Shown here: in pieces, positions 24,446-33,473 of the stretch
Layout of the letters: each line of letters opens with the position of its first letter
Position numbering within the stretch: the first letter of the stretch is position 1
The notes under the pieces: generated by a model
What the model saw: the letters and a program-made list of their open reading frames with translations, nothing else
The model's database searches: none
What the model was told of the DNA's origin: nothing
Program-made: the position numbers and the translations under genes
NCBI GenBank assembly: GCA_004556975.1
Contig: SFFD01000002.1
Coordinates: 83,412-147,411 of the forward strand
Length of the DNA stretch: 64,000 nt
Origin: Oscillospiraceae bacterium
GTDB lineage: Bacteria; Bacillota; Clostridia; Oscillospirales; Ruminococcaceae
Direction of reading: 5' to 3'

Positions 24446-25204
24446 ATGCCGAGCGTAACGCTTCTTTGCCATACACCCATGCCGGAAAAAACAGTTGCCG
24501 CCGCAGCAAGGCTCTGCTACAGCCATTCGGGAGCGGGCGAGCTTTTTGACGGACTGACTGACGAGCGTGCGCGCTCCTACGTTGAAATGCTGGAACGGCT
24601 CGGGCACGAAAGCCCGCTTGAGCACGCAAGCTTTACATTCGGAATAGAGGGAGTATCCCGTGCGTTTCTTGCCCAGATGACCCGCCACAGAATTGCTTCC
24701 TTCAGCGTGCAGAGCCAGCGCTATGTTCGCCTTGAGGATTTTAACTTCATTACTCCGCCAAGCGTCGCCGCGGATGAAGAAGCCCTTGAGGAATATAATA
24801 AAGCAATGCAGTCCTGCGCCGAAAGCTACAGCCGCCTTGCGGCCATTCTTCAGAAAAACGCCGCCGCAAAGCTTGTGGAGCAGGGCAAATCCCCCGAGGA
24901 AGCGGAAAAGCTTGCTTCAAAAATCGCGAATGAAGACGCGCGCTTTGTGCTTCCGAACGCCTGCGAAACAAAAATGGTGGTTACCATGAACGTCCGCAGC
25001 CTTCACAATTTCTTCCGCCTTCGCTGCTGCAACCGCGCCCAGTGGGAAATTCGCGCCGTTGCGGATGAAATGCTTCGTCTTTGCCGCGAAGCGGCGCCGG
25101 CGCTTTTTGCAAACGCCGGTCCCGCCTGCGTCTGCGAGGGCAAATGCTCCGAGGGGAAAATGACCTGCGGTCACCCGCGTACGGAGCTTATTGTTAAAAA
25201 ATAA
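24446..25204 (+). CDS. thyX: Flavin-dependent thymidylate synthase
   Basis: 252-residue ThyX, which makes dTMP from dUMP using FAD, NADPH and methylene-tetrahydrofolate. The ThyX motif RHR-x7-S is at residues 80-90 (RHRIASFSVQS). SPLEHASFTF and the C-terminal RSLHNFFRLRCC are also conserved. The ATG at 24446 follows AAGGTGG; an in-frame GTG at 24434 is inside that site. A cysteine-rich C-terminal extension (CVCEGKC...MTCGHPR) is present. Downstream, AAGCTTTCTT/AAGAAAGCTT (about 25205-25250) can form a stem without a clear T run. Confidence 0.95.
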   Translation: MPSVTLLCHTPMPEKTVAAAARLCYSHSGAGELFDGLTDERARSYVEMLERLGHESPLEHASFTFGIEGVSRAFLAQMTRHRIASFSVQSQRYVRLEDFNFITPPSVAADEEALEEYNKAMQSCAESYSRLAAILQKNAAAKLVEQGKSPEEAEKLASKIANEDARFVLPNACETKMVVTMNVRSLHNFFRLRCCNRAQWEIRAVADEMLRLCREAAPALFANAGPACVCEGKCSEGKMTCGHPRTELIVKK

Positions 25205-25316
25205 AAAGCTTTCTTAAAAAAACGGTTACTGCTGTTATAAAGAAAGCTTGCACCGCGGCTTTACAAAGCCGCTGACCGCCGCCGCTGCGGCATAATTATA
25301 ACGGAGTTAATTTATT

Positions 25317-25847
25317 ATGGTATATATTTTTCTTGCAGACGGTTTCGAGGATATGGAAGCCGTTCAGCCGCGGGATTTGCTCCTGCGGGCCGGAATAAAA
25401 GTAAAAACTGTGGGCATCGGAGCAAAAACGGTAAAAAGCGCTTTCGGCCTTGCCGTTACCGCAGATATTACCGAGGACGAATTTGACCCAAGCGACGCCG
25501 ACGCGGTGGTTTTTCCGGGCGGAATGCCCGGCGCGGCGAACCTTGCCGCTTCAAAAACCGTAAAAAACGCCGTTGCCTTTGCGCTTGGACATAACAGGGT
25601 AATCGGCGCCATCTGCGCCGCGCCCGGGGTGGTTCTTGCGAACACCGGCGCGCTGTCGGGTAAAAGGTACACCTGCTATCCGGGCTATGAAACGGCGGAG
25701 GGAACTTACACCGCCGCAAAAACAGAACGCGACGGAAACCTTATTACGGCAAACGGGCCTGCAGCAGCGGCAAAATTTGCCGCCGCCCTTGCCGGAGCGG
25801 TTTCGTCTTCCAAAGCGGAAAAATTTATAGAAGATATGTACAAATAA
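25317..25847 (+). CDS. DJ-1/PfpI family protein
   Basis: 176 residues of the DJ-1/ThiJ/PfpI fold. LADGFEDMEAVQPRDLL at the N-terminus, VVFPGGMPGAANL, and the nucleophile elbow GAICAAPGV with its reactive cysteine are clear. Members act as deglycases, chaperones or amidotransferase-like enzymes; the exact role here is open. A small GCGGCTTTACAAAGCCGC hairpin lies upstream of the start. Confidence 0.88.
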   Translation: MVYIFLADGFEDMEAVQPRDLLLRAGIKVKTVGIGAKTVKSAFGLAVTADITEDEFDPSDADAVVFPGGMPGAANLAASKTVKNAVAFALGHNRVIGAICAAPGVVLANTGALSGKRYTCYPGYETAEGTYTAAKTERDGNLITANGPAAAAKFAAALAGAVSSSKAEKFIEDMYK

Positions 25848-25855
25848 TAAATAAA

Positions 25856-25886
25856 AGTGCCCTGCGGTTTACGCAGGGCATTCAGA
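25856..25886 (-). terminator. Hairpin terminator of the Cys/Gly-rich gene
   Basis: TGCCCTGCG / CGCAGGGCA with a 5-nt loop. On the minus strand it is followed by CTTTTATTT. It also lies at the end of the convergent DJ-1 gene. Confidence 0.6.
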
Positions 25887-25901
25887 AAAGGTATGTGCCT
25901 A

Positions 25902-26048
25902 TCAGCCGCATCCGCAGCCGCATCCGCAGCCGTTGTTGTTATCGCAGCCGCAGCCGCAGCCGCCGTTGTTGAAGCCGACGCCGTTTCCGCAGCATGCAAA
26001 GATAAGGATAAGGATAATTATCCACCAGCAGCAGTTATTTCCGAACAT
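25902..26048 (-). CDS. Small Cys/Gly-rich membrane-anchored protein, 48 aa
   Basis: ATG at 26048 with GAGGTG 7 nt upstream. The product starts MFGNNCCWW, has one hydrophobic helix (IIILILIFACC), then a Gly/Asn/Cys tail of repeated GCGCG units. Similar tiny proteins (chorion-class high-cysteine or YjcZ-like) occur in spore-forming clostridia and are of unknown function. The tail could bind metal or cross-link; that is speculation. Confidence 0.75.
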   Translation of the reverse strand: MFGNNCCWWIIILILIFACCGNGVGFNNGGCGCGCDNNNGCGCGCGCG

Positions 26049-26177
26049 GAAATTTCACCTCGCGAAATATAGTTTAATACGGGCGTTCGGCGGCCTTTCG
26101 CCGCTTTTTGCCGGTACGCTAATATCATATGAAAACCCATGGCCTTTGGTTACATTTACCGCAAACGGAGGAACTTT

Positions 26178-27701
26178 ATGAACGATAAAGAGTTTGAAGA
26201 ATTCTTCAAAAGTCTTGAGAATAATGATAATTCAGGCTCCGCAAAAGACGATTACGCGGGCGACGAATTTGTATTTTCCGGATTTTTTGAGGATAATACC
26301 ACCGCCGACAAGAATAAAACCGAAAAACCTTCAGAAAGGCGCGCGGCGTTTGACTTTTCAGATGACGACGATTTTGCTCCTCCGCCGCCGGAAGAGGATG
26401 AAGACGAAGCTTCTTTTGCTCCGCCGCCTTCCATAGACGACGAAGACGAACCGCAGCCTAAAAAAGAAAAAGAAAGCGCGGCGGAAAAGCTTTTCGGCGG
26501 AATTTTTTCAAAAAACGACGAAAAGAAAAAAGAAAAAGCAAAAAAGGAAGAGCCTGCGCCGGATTATTCGGATTATGAAGAACCCGAAGAAGAACCCGCC
26601 GATGACCCAAAGGCAAGGGAAAAACGCAAAAGAAAAATTATTGCCAACTGGCTTACCACCATCATATGGGTTTCCGGTGTTCTTGCTGTTTCTGTTTTTA
26701 TTGCATATTTTGCTCTTTCAAGTATAAATGACCTTGTTGGCTTCAGCAAAGCAAGCCACGAAGCACAGGTTGTAATTCCGGAGGGCGCAACCCTCGGCGA
26801 AATTGCCGATATCCTTAAAGACAACGGCATAATAGACGAACCATTTACCTTTGAAGTCTATGCCCACATTAAAAAAATGCAGGACAGGCTTGACGCAGGC
26901 ACCTTCTCTCTTAATTCAAATCTCGGCTATGACCAGATTTTTCAGGCGCTGCGTAAAAAAGACCCCGGTCAGCAGACGGTAACCCTTACCTTCTATGAGG
27001 GTATGACGGCAAGCCAGATTGCCAAAAAGCTTGAAGAAAACGGTGTTTGCGGCTATGACGAATTTATGGAAGCTGTTGATACCGCAAGCTTTGACTATGA
27101 GTTTGAGTCCATGATGGGCACAAGCGAATATATCTATCATAAGTGGGAGGGATACCTTTTCCCCGATACCTATGAGTTCTATCTTGATATGAATCCGAGA
27201 AGCGTTCTTGCAACAAAATTTCTTAACAACTTCAACAACAAGATAACCGCTTCCTATTACGAGCGTATGCAGGAGCTTGGTATGAGCCTTGACGAGGTTA
27301 TTACCCTCGCTTCCGTAATCCAGTCCGAAGCGGCAACCGTTGACGATATGCGCGGCGTTTCCGCCGTTTTCCACAACCGTCTTGAAAGCGGTTCCGGTCT
27401 GCCATATCTCCAGTCCGACGTAACCTATTTCTATTACCGTGATGAAATAGAGCCGTATATCGGCGATGATGAAGCACTTGATGAGGCATACCACACGTCC
27501 TACGATACCTACTATAAGAAAGGCCTGCCTGTCGGACCTGTATGCAACCCCGGCGCAAACGCCATTGAAGCGGCGCTTAACCCGGATATGGAAAAACACG
27601 GCAAGGATTATTACTTCCTTGCGGATTCCTCCGGCAAGTTCTATTGGGCAAAGACCCACGAAGAACACGAAGCCAATATGGCAGCCGCCGGTGTGGGCTG
27701 A
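26178..27701 (+). CDS. mltG: Endolytic peptidoglycan transglycosylase MltG
   Basis: 507 residues. An unusually long acidic, low-complexity cytoplasmic N-terminus (about 1-150, rich in D/E/K/P) precedes one membrane helix (about 165-188). It is followed by a LysM-like segment (VVIPEGATLGEIADILKDNGII) and the YceG catalytic domain with ASVIQSEAATVDDMRGVSAVFHNRL. MltG cuts nascent glycan strands at the membrane and sets their length. The ATG at 26178 follows GGAGGAACTTT. It has its own downstream terminator. Confidence 0.93.
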   Translation: MNDKEFEEFFKSLENNDNSGSAKDDYAGDEFVFSGFFEDNTTADKNKTEKPSERRAAFDFSDDDDFAPPPPEEDEDEASFAPPPSIDDEDEPQPKKEKESAAEKLFGGIFSKNDEKKKEKAKKEEPAPDYSDYEEPEEEPADDPKAREKRKRKIIANWLTTIIWVSGVLAVSVFIAYFALSSINDLVGFSKASHEAQVVIPEGATLGEIADILKDNGIIDEPFTFEVYAHIKKMQDRLDAGTFSLNSNLGYDQIFQALRKKDPGQQTVTLTFYEGMTASQIAKKLEENGVCGYDEFMEAVDTASFDYEFESMMGTSEYIYHKWEGYLFPDTYEFYLDMNPRSVLATKFLNNFNNKITASYYERMQELGMSLDEVITLASVIQSEAATVDDMRGVSAVFHNRLESGSGLPYLQSDVTYFYYRDEIEPYIGDDEALDEAYHTSYDTYYKKGLPVGPVCNPGANAIEAALNPDMEKHGKDYYFLADSSGKFYWAKTHEEHEANMAAAGVG

Positions 27702-27725
27702 TAAGCAAAAATTATTTTTACGAAG

Positions 27726-27753
27726 GCGCTTTCCCTTTGGGGAAGCGCTTTTT
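27726..27753 (+). terminator. Intrinsic terminator after mltG
   Basis: GCGCTTTCCC paired with GGGGAAGCGC across a short loop, then T's. Confidence 0.8.
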
Positions 27754-28004
27754 GTTGCGCTTTGCCTGTATAAATTCATATGATTTATGCTGTTTCAAGA
27801 AAGAAACCATAAAATAAAAAAACGGGTGCGTTTTAATTTATCTTTGCAGGGCGCAGTAATAGCTTGCCGTAAAATCTTTTATGAAACTAAAAGCTTTTTT
27901 CGGATTAATCCGCTCTCTTTTGCCGCCATAGCCATAGCTTCATAATTTTCATATAATAATACTGCCCCTATAAAATAATTTTACCTCGATTGGCGGTATG
28001 ATAT
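27754..28004. other. Intergenic region without recognisable gene
   Basis: AT-rich spacer between mltG and the DUF3343 gene. A possible -10-like TATAAT at about 27954-27959 lacks a clear -35. Nothing else can be supported. Confidence 0.5.
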
Positions 28005-28223
28005 ATGAAAGAATACTATTTTCTCACAAGCTCTGTAACAACGGCGATGAAGGGTGAAAAAATACTTTCGTCAAACGGCTTTCGCGCTTTTGTTTTTCGC
28101 GACGGAGCTATAAACCCCTATGGATGCGGCTATGTCATAAAAGCTGTGGGCGACCGCGACGCCATGGCGGATATCCTTAAAAAGAGGGGAGTGCGGATAA
28201 ATGAAATAAGGGAGGTGCCGTAA
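28005..28223 (+). CDS. DUF3343 putative Se/S carrier-like protein, 72 aa
   Basis: Small alpha/beta protein with the family signature: an N-terminal LTSSVTTAMKGEKIL, and a conserved GCGY (NPYGCGYVIKAVGD) whose cysteine is thought to carry sulfur or selenium. DUF3343 genes often lie beside cysteine desulfurase or selenium-metabolism genes. Here the stop overlaps the start of a cysteine desulfurase-like gene by one base, so the two are translated together. Confidence 0.82.
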   Translation: MKEYYFLTSSVTTAMKGEKILSSNGFRAFVFRDGAINPYGCGYVIKAVGDRDAMADILKKRGVRINEIREVP

Positions 28224-29368
28224 TGCTTTATTTTGACAACGCCGCCACAACGTGGCCAAAGCCTGCGGAAGTAAAAAGCGCAGTTTTTTCTGCGCTTATT
28301 TATTATGGCGCAAATCCGGGAAGAAGCGGACACAAAATGGCTATGGAAACGGCGGCGCAGGTATTTAAATGCAGAGAAAAGGCAGCGGCGTTTTTCGGGT
28401 GTTCAGAGCTTGAAAACGTTGTTTTCACAAAGAACTGCACAGAAGCGCTTAATATTGCAATAAAAAGCGCGGCCTTCGGCGGCCACTGCGTAATATCCGA
28501 CCTTGAGCACAACTCGGTTTTGCGCCCGCTTTATGATATGCAGCTTCGGGGTGAAGCTGCCTTTTCTGTTGCAGAGGTCGATTTGCATGATGAAGAACAG
28601 ACTCTTGCAAATTTTGAGCACGAAATGCGCAATAATACAAAAGCGGTGGCGGTTACCGGCGCATCGAACGCCTTTGGAATAAAACCGCCGGTGCTCAAAA
28701 TCGCAAAGCTTGCTCATAGGTACGGCGCGCTGTTTATTCTTGACGCCGCCCAGACTGCCGGAAGCGAAAAATATAATATGGAGCAAAGCGAAATAGATAT
28801 TCTCTGCGCGCCGGGGCATAAGGGCCTGCTTGGGCCGATGGGCACGGGAATTCTTGCCGCGCAAAGGCCCGAAATTTTAAAGCCCGTGCTTTTCGGCGGA
28901 ACAGGCAGCTTTTCTCTTGATTTTGCACAGCCGCAGGATATGCCCGAACGCCTGGAAAGCGGCACACTTAACGTGCCCGGAATATGCGGCCTTTCTGCCG
29001 GAATCGAAAAAATTGCGTCAGAGGGAGAGACCGCCGTCGCAAAGCGTGAAATGCAGCTTGCTCAAATGATTTATGCGGAACTTTTGAGCATGAACAATGT
29101 AACGCTGTTCACACCGTTCCCCGATGAAAAGGGCTTTGCTCCGGTAATTTCATTTGTTATCGGCGACCTTACCGGTGAACAGACCGCCGCCGCCCTTGCG
29201 GAAAAGGGCGCTGCCGCAAGGGGCGGTTTTCACTGCGCCGCCCTTGCCCACAGAAAAATGGGCACCGAAAACCGCGGCACCTGCCGCATAAGCATAGGGC
29301 CGATGAACACCTTTGACGAAGCAATGAAGCTTGTGCGGATAATTTACCTTGCGGCAAAGGAAAATTAA
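28223..29368 (+). CDS. Cysteine desulfurase family PLP enzyme (IscS/SufS-like)
   Basis: 381-residue class V aminotransferase-fold enzyme. The N-terminal YFDNAATTWPKP, the PLP aspartate region FILDAAQTAG, the PLP lysine in APGHKGLLG and the catalytic cysteine loop ARGGFHCAALAH are all present, so an active desulfurase (or selenocysteine lyase) is expected. The coupled DUF3343 partner suggests transfer of sulfur or selenium to a dedicated carrier rather than general Fe-S assembly (inference). Confidence 0.88.
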   Translation: MLYFDNAATTWPKPAEVKSAVFSALIYYGANPGRSGHKMAMETAAQVFKCREKAAAFFGCSELENVVFTKNCTEALNIAIKSAAFGGHCVISDLEHNSVLRPLYDMQLRGEAAFSVAEVDLHDEEQTLANFEHEMRNNTKAVAVTGASNAFGIKPPVLKIAKLAHRYGALFILDAAQTAGSEKYNMEQSEIDILCAPGHKGLLGPMGTGILAAQRPEILKPVLFGGTGSFSLDFAQPQDMPERLESGTLNVPGICGLSAGIEKIASEGETAVAKREMQLAQMIYAELLSMNNVTLFTPFPDEKGFAPVISFVIGDLTGEQTAAALAEKGAAARGGFHCAALAHRKMGTENRGTCRISIGPMNTFDEAMKLVRIIYLAAKEN

Positions 29369-29471
29369 ATCCGACCCGACGTAAAACACAAAGGCATAAT
29401 AAATCCGCGAAAAATAAGCCTTTTGGGAATATTTTAAAAAGATTTTAAAGAGTTTATTAACAAAATAAAGC

Positions 29472-29499
29472 TTGAAAATGCATTATGATGTGATATTAT
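29472..29499 (+). promoter_or_regulatory. Promoter of cdaA-cdaR
   Basis: TTGAAA (29472-29477), 16-bp spacer, TATTAT (29494-29499). Confidence 0.6.
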
Positions 29500-29605
29500 A
29501 TATATAGAAGAAATGCCGTATTTTTGTGTGCGTCCGTTTTGCGCCCGGGGCGGCGGAAAATCCGCGGCGGCTTGTTGAAGCACGGATAAAAAAGAGGGGA
29601 AAGAT

Positions 29606-30475
29606 ATGACAGCAGATTTCGCTTTCAACTGGAACAGTATTCTGAATGTGCTTAAGACCTTTGGTATAAGCGATTTTTTTGATATAATAATTGTTGCTTT
29701 TCTTGTTTATAAGGTGTTAAGCTTTGCTTCAAACAGCCGTGCCGGTCAGCTTATCAAGGGCATATGCCTTCTTTTCGTGCTGTACTTTATCGCTTCGGAA
29801 TTTACGCTTAAAAGTACCTCATATCTTTTGGAGCAGGTGTTCAGCTTCGGTATGATTGCCATTATCGTTGTGTTCCAGCCGGAGCTTCGCCATGCGCTTG
29901 AAAGCATGGGCAAATCAAAGATTTCAAACCTCAATTTCTTCAATTTCACCGGCGAGCACATGGACGAAGAGGCTCTTATGAAAGACTGCATAGCCAAGGT
30001 GGTTGACGGCGTTTCGGAGCTTTCAAAGCACGATGTCGGCGCGCTTATTGTTTTTGAACGCGAAACAAAGCTTGGCGAAATAATAGCCACCGGCACCATA
30101 GTCAATGCCGACCCCAGTAAAGAGATAATCGGGAATATTTTTTTCCACAACGCGCCCATGCATGACGGCGCCACAATAATCCGCGGCGGAAGAATTTATG
30201 CGTCGGGCTGTTTTTTGCCGCTTTCCGAAAACTATGATATAAGCAACATGCTTGGAACGCGCCACCGCGCCGCCCTTGGCATAAGCGAAAACAGCGACGC
30301 TGTCGCCGTCGTCGTTTCCGAAGAAACGGGCATAATCTCTATGGCGGTGAACGGCCAGCTTACAAGAGAACTTGACCCCGTAAGCTTAAAGCGCAAGCTG
30401 GAAGAACTGCTTATCAACGAAAAGCCCGACCCTAAAAAAGTAAAAGCAGAGGAAGGGAAAAAGGCCGATGAATAA
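29606..30475 (+). CDS. cdaA: Diadenylate cyclase CdaA (c-di-AMP synthase)
   Basis: 289 residues: three N-terminal membrane helices, then the DAC domain with the catalytic motifs DGA (MHDGATII) and RHR (GTRHRAALGISE). It makes c-di-AMP from two ATP, which controls potassium and osmotic balance. The window also contains a Trk/Ktr potassium importer, a frequent c-di-AMP target. It overlaps cdaR by 8 nt; glmM, often third in this operon, is absent here. Confidence 0.96.
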   Translation: MTADFAFNWNSILNVLKTFGISDFFDIIIVAFLVYKVLSFASNSRAGQLIKGICLLFVLYFIASEFTLKSTSYLLEQVFSFGMIAIIVVFQPELRHALESMGKSKISNLNFFNFTGEHMDEEALMKDCIAKVVDGVSELSKHDVGALIVFERETKLGEIIATGTIVNADPSKEIIGNIFFHNAPMHDGATIIRGGRIYASGCFLPLSENYDISNMLGTRHRAALGISENSDAVAVVVSEETGIISMAVNGQLTRELDPVSLKRKLEELLINEKPDPKKVKAEEGKKADE

Positions 30476-31724
30476 AAAAGATTCTATCTTCAAAAATAAA
30501 AAAGTGCTTTGGGCGCTTTCTCTTGCGGTTTCGGTGGTAATATGGCTTATTGTTTCAACCGTGCTGCGTCCTACGGGCGAAACTACCGTTTCCGGCGTCG
30601 GCGTAAATATCAACATACAGTCCGGAATTCTCGGTCAGATGGGTCTTTCTGCCATAGAGGGCGGCGAAGCCACCGTCGATGTGGTAATAAGCGGCCGCCG
30701 CTCCGTAATCGGCGGCGTTACAGCCGAAGATATTTCCGTTTCTCCGTCGCTTTCGGGCGTTTCCGGCGCGGGTAAATATTCTCTTGAGCTTATTGCAAGA
30801 AATACAAGCGGCAAGGACTTTGAGATTATTTCCGTTTCTCCGTCGACAATGCCGGTAAAGTTTGATAAATATGTTGAAAAGACCTTAAGCCTCGGCTATA
30901 TTGTAACCGGGGATTATTCCGTACCGGATAATTATGTTCAGGAGCCTATTTATACCGACCCCGCCGAAATAACCGTAGTCGGGCCCGAAAAAGATCTTGA
31001 AAACATTGCCGGCGCCAAGGTAAGCGTTACTCTTTCGGGGGAATATAAAGAAACAATTGCCGTAACCGGTGAAATTGTTCTTGTCAACAAGGACGGAACT
31101 GCGGCAGAATATAATCATAACGAAATAAGCATAAGTCAGAATACCGCAACGGTGTATATCCCAATTTATCAGAGCACCACAATTCCGCTTGCATTTGAAT
31201 ATACCAATGTGCCGGAGGGATTCAACCCCTCCACGCTTAAATACAAGCTTTCTCAGGAAAGGGTGTTTGTAGAGGGCGAAAAAAATAACCTCGCCAAATA
31301 CGGAAAGCTTTTTCTCGGATATGTCGATTTAAGGGAAGTTACTCTTTCTAACTCAAGCTTTGAGTTTGACGTTGTGTTCCCTGACGGAATTATCGGGATG
31401 GATAACATTGATTCCGTAAGACTCGATTTCGATTTGGAGGGGTATGAAGAAGCCACCTTCAATGTAAAGCAGATAAACATTGTCAACATTCCGGTTAGCT
31501 ACCGCGCCAGTGTAAATGCCGAAAAGGTGGCAATCAAGCTTATCGGCCCCAAAGAAACCATAGAATCGCTTTCTGCCGGAGATATTATTGTTCAGGTAGA
31601 TATGAGCACCCGCGAAATCACCCAGACCGGTCAGTACAAAATGCAGGCGGATATAATTCTTCCCAAAGAAAGCGCCGCATGGGCCATTGGCAACTATTCC
31701 GTGACGGTTACGGTGAGAAAGTAA
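30468..31724 (+). CDS. cdaR: CdaR, YbbR-domain regulator of CdaA
   Basis: 418 residues: one N-terminal membrane helix (ALSLAVSVVIWLIVS) then several extracellular YbbR repeats with the recurring P-x-x-V-x-V-x-G-P motif (AEITVVGPEKDLENI, VAIKLIGPKETIESL). CdaR binds CdaA at the membrane and modulates c-di-AMP synthesis. Start overlaps cdaA. Length and architecture are normal. Confidence 0.92.
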   Translation: MNKKDSIFKNKKVLWALSLAVSVVIWLIVSTVLRPTGETTVSGVGVNINIQSGILGQMGLSAIEGGEATVDVVISGRRSVIGGVTAEDISVSPSLSGVSGAGKYSLELIARNTSGKDFEIISVSPSTMPVKFDKYVEKTLSLGYIVTGDYSVPDNYVQEPIYTDPAEITVVGPEKDLENIAGAKVSVTLSGEYKETIAVTGEIVLVNKDGTAAEYNHNEISISQNTATVYIPIYQSTTIPLAFEYTNVPEGFNPSTLKYKLSQERVFVEGEKNNLAKYGKLFLGYVDLREVTLSNSSFEFDVVFPDGIIGMDNIDSVRLDFDLEGYEEATFNVKQINIVNIPVSYRASVNAEKVAIKLIGPKETIESLSAGDIIVQVDMSTREITQTGQYKMQADIILPKESAAWAIGNYSVTVTVRK

Positions 31725-31739
31725 TCAAATTTATGAAAA

Positions 31740-31777
31740 GGGTTCAAATTTCAGCAAAGTTTGAACCCGTTTCTTTT
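31740..31777 (+). terminator. Terminator after cdaA-cdaR
   Basis: GGGTTCAAA / TTTGAACCC with an 11-nt loop and a T-rich tail, ending just before the FAD protein gene. Confidence 0.7.
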
Positions 31778-31792
31778 GTAAAGGAAAATAAA

Positions 31793-33367
31793 ATGCCTAT
31801 AATTGTTTCAGAAATAAGAATTTCTCCGAACGAACCTAAAGAAAAAGCTTTTGCAAGGGCGCTTTCGGAGCTTGGTCTGCGCCGTTATGAAAACGTAAGC
31901 ACCCGTATTTCAAAAATCTCCGTAGATGCGCGTCACAAGGATAATGTGCAGCTTGTATGCTCCGTTGCGGTAAGTTGCGACGAAGAAGAAAAGATTTTTG
32001 AAAGAAAAAAAGCAAAAAATATCATCCTTCGCAAGATTGCTCCGGATAAAATACCCGCGCTTAAAAAGCCACCGGAAACAAGACCCGTTATAATCGGTTT
32101 CGGCCCCGCGGGAATGTTTGCGGGGCTTTATCTTGCCCGCGCCGGCGCAAAACCGGTTATATTTGAACGCGGAGCTCAAATTGACGAACGCGCCGCAGCC
32201 GTGGAAGAATATTGGGGCGGCGGAAAACTGCGCCCCGATGCAAACGTACAGTTCGGCGAGGGAGGAGCGGGCACCTTCAGCGACGGAAAGCTTACCACAA
32301 GGATAAATGACCAGCGCTGCGACTTTGTGCTCAAGGAGCTTGAAAGTCACGGCGCGCCGGAAGAAATTCTTGTAAAAGCAAAACCGCATATCGGAACTGA
32401 CAGACTTCGCAACGTAGTAAAAAACATCCGTAAAGAAATAATCGCCCTTGGCGGAGAGGTGCATTTTCTGTCGCCTGTTACGGATATCGGCATAAAAGAC
32501 GGCAAAGTGCGCTCCGTTACGGTAAACGGTGCTCAAATTCCGGCAGAAAACGTTATTCTTGCCGCGGGGCACAGCGCAAGAGATACCTTTGCGATGCTGA
32601 ATTCAAAGGGCGTGCTCATGGAAGCAAAACCGTTTTCCGTCGGTGCTCGAATTGAGCACCTGCAATCGGATATAGACCGCGCGCAGTACGGTGACTTTGC
32701 CGGAAACCCGGCGCTTTGGGCGGCGGAATACCAGCTTTCATATAAAGTTGACGGCCGCTGCGCATATACCTTTTGTATGTGTCCGGGCGGATATGTCGTG
32801 CCCGCAGAAGACCACAGCGAGGCAATAGTTACCAACGGAATGAGCTGTTTCGCCAGGGACGGCAAAAACGCAAACGCGGCGGTGGTGTGCTCCGTTTCCG
32901 CAGAGGATTTCGGAGGCGACCCATTCAAAGCAATGGCTTTTCAGGAACAGCTTGAGCACAAAGGGTTTGCTATGGGCGGCGGAAAGGCTCCCGCACAGAC
33001 GGTGGGCTCGTTTCTTAACGGCGGCGCTTCGCGCTTTGGCAGGGTTGAACCAACCTATGCCCGCGGCGTTGCCGAATCGGATTTAAGAAAGGTTTTTCCT
33101 GCGGAAATAACCTCCGTTTTGCAAAAGGGCTTGTTAAGCTTTGACAGAAAGCTTGCGGGCTTTGCCGCCGCGGACGCAGTGCTCACGGGTCCCGAAACCC
33201 GCACAAGCTCTCCGGTTCGCATTGTGCGAAACCCCGACTCCTTTGAAGCCGTGGGCGCAGAGGGGCTGTATCCCTGCGCCGAGGGTGCGGGCTACGCCGG
33301 AGGAATTATGAGCGCCGCTGTTGACGGGCTTCGCTGTGCGGAAAAGGTGCTTGAAAAATATATGTAA
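31793..33367 (+). CDS. NAD(P)/FAD-dependent oxidoreductase, YtfP/HI0933-like
   Basis: 524 residues. An N-terminal ~90-residue domain (IVSEIRISPNEP...) precedes the FAD dinucleotide motif IIGFGPAGMFAGLYLARAGAKPVIFERG. A second GEGGAGTFSDGKLTT, CMCPGGYVVPA and a C-terminal GAEGLYPCAEGAGYAGGI follow. This set is typical of a widespread FAD-dependent protein of unknown substrate in Firmicutes. The ATG at 31793 has AAAGGA upstream; the longer frame would start before the terminator. Confidence 0.85.
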   Translation: MPIIVSEIRISPNEPKEKAFARALSELGLRRYENVSTRISKISVDARHKDNVQLVCSVAVSCDEEEKIFERKKAKNIILRKIAPDKIPALKKPPETRPVIIGFGPAGMFAGLYLARAGAKPVIFERGAQIDERAAAVEEYWGGGKLRPDANVQFGEGGAGTFSDGKLTTRINDQRCDFVLKELESHGAPEEILVKAKPHIGTDRLRNVVKNIRKEIIALGGEVHFLSPVTDIGIKDGKVRSVTVNGAQIPAENVILAAGHSARDTFAMLNSKGVLMEAKPFSVGARIEHLQSDIDRAQYGDFAGNPALWAAEYQLSYKVDGRCAYTFCMCPGGYVVPAEDHSEAIVTNGMSCFARDGKNANAAVVCSVSAEDFGGDPFKAMAFQEQLEHKGFAMGGGKAPAQTVGSFLNGGASRFGRVEPTYARGVAESDLRKVFPAEITSVLQKGLLSFDRKLAGFAAADAVLTGPETRTSSPVRIVRNPDSFEAVGAEGLYPCAEGAGYAGGIMSAAVDGLRCAEKVLEKYM

Positions 33368-33473
33368 TTAAAGCGGGCTTGTCTGAAAAGGCATTTATTA
33401 TCTTATCGCACCGCCGTAAATAAATGTGCCGCAATTACTGCGTAAGTTAATGCAAAAGCAAGGGGGACTGTGT

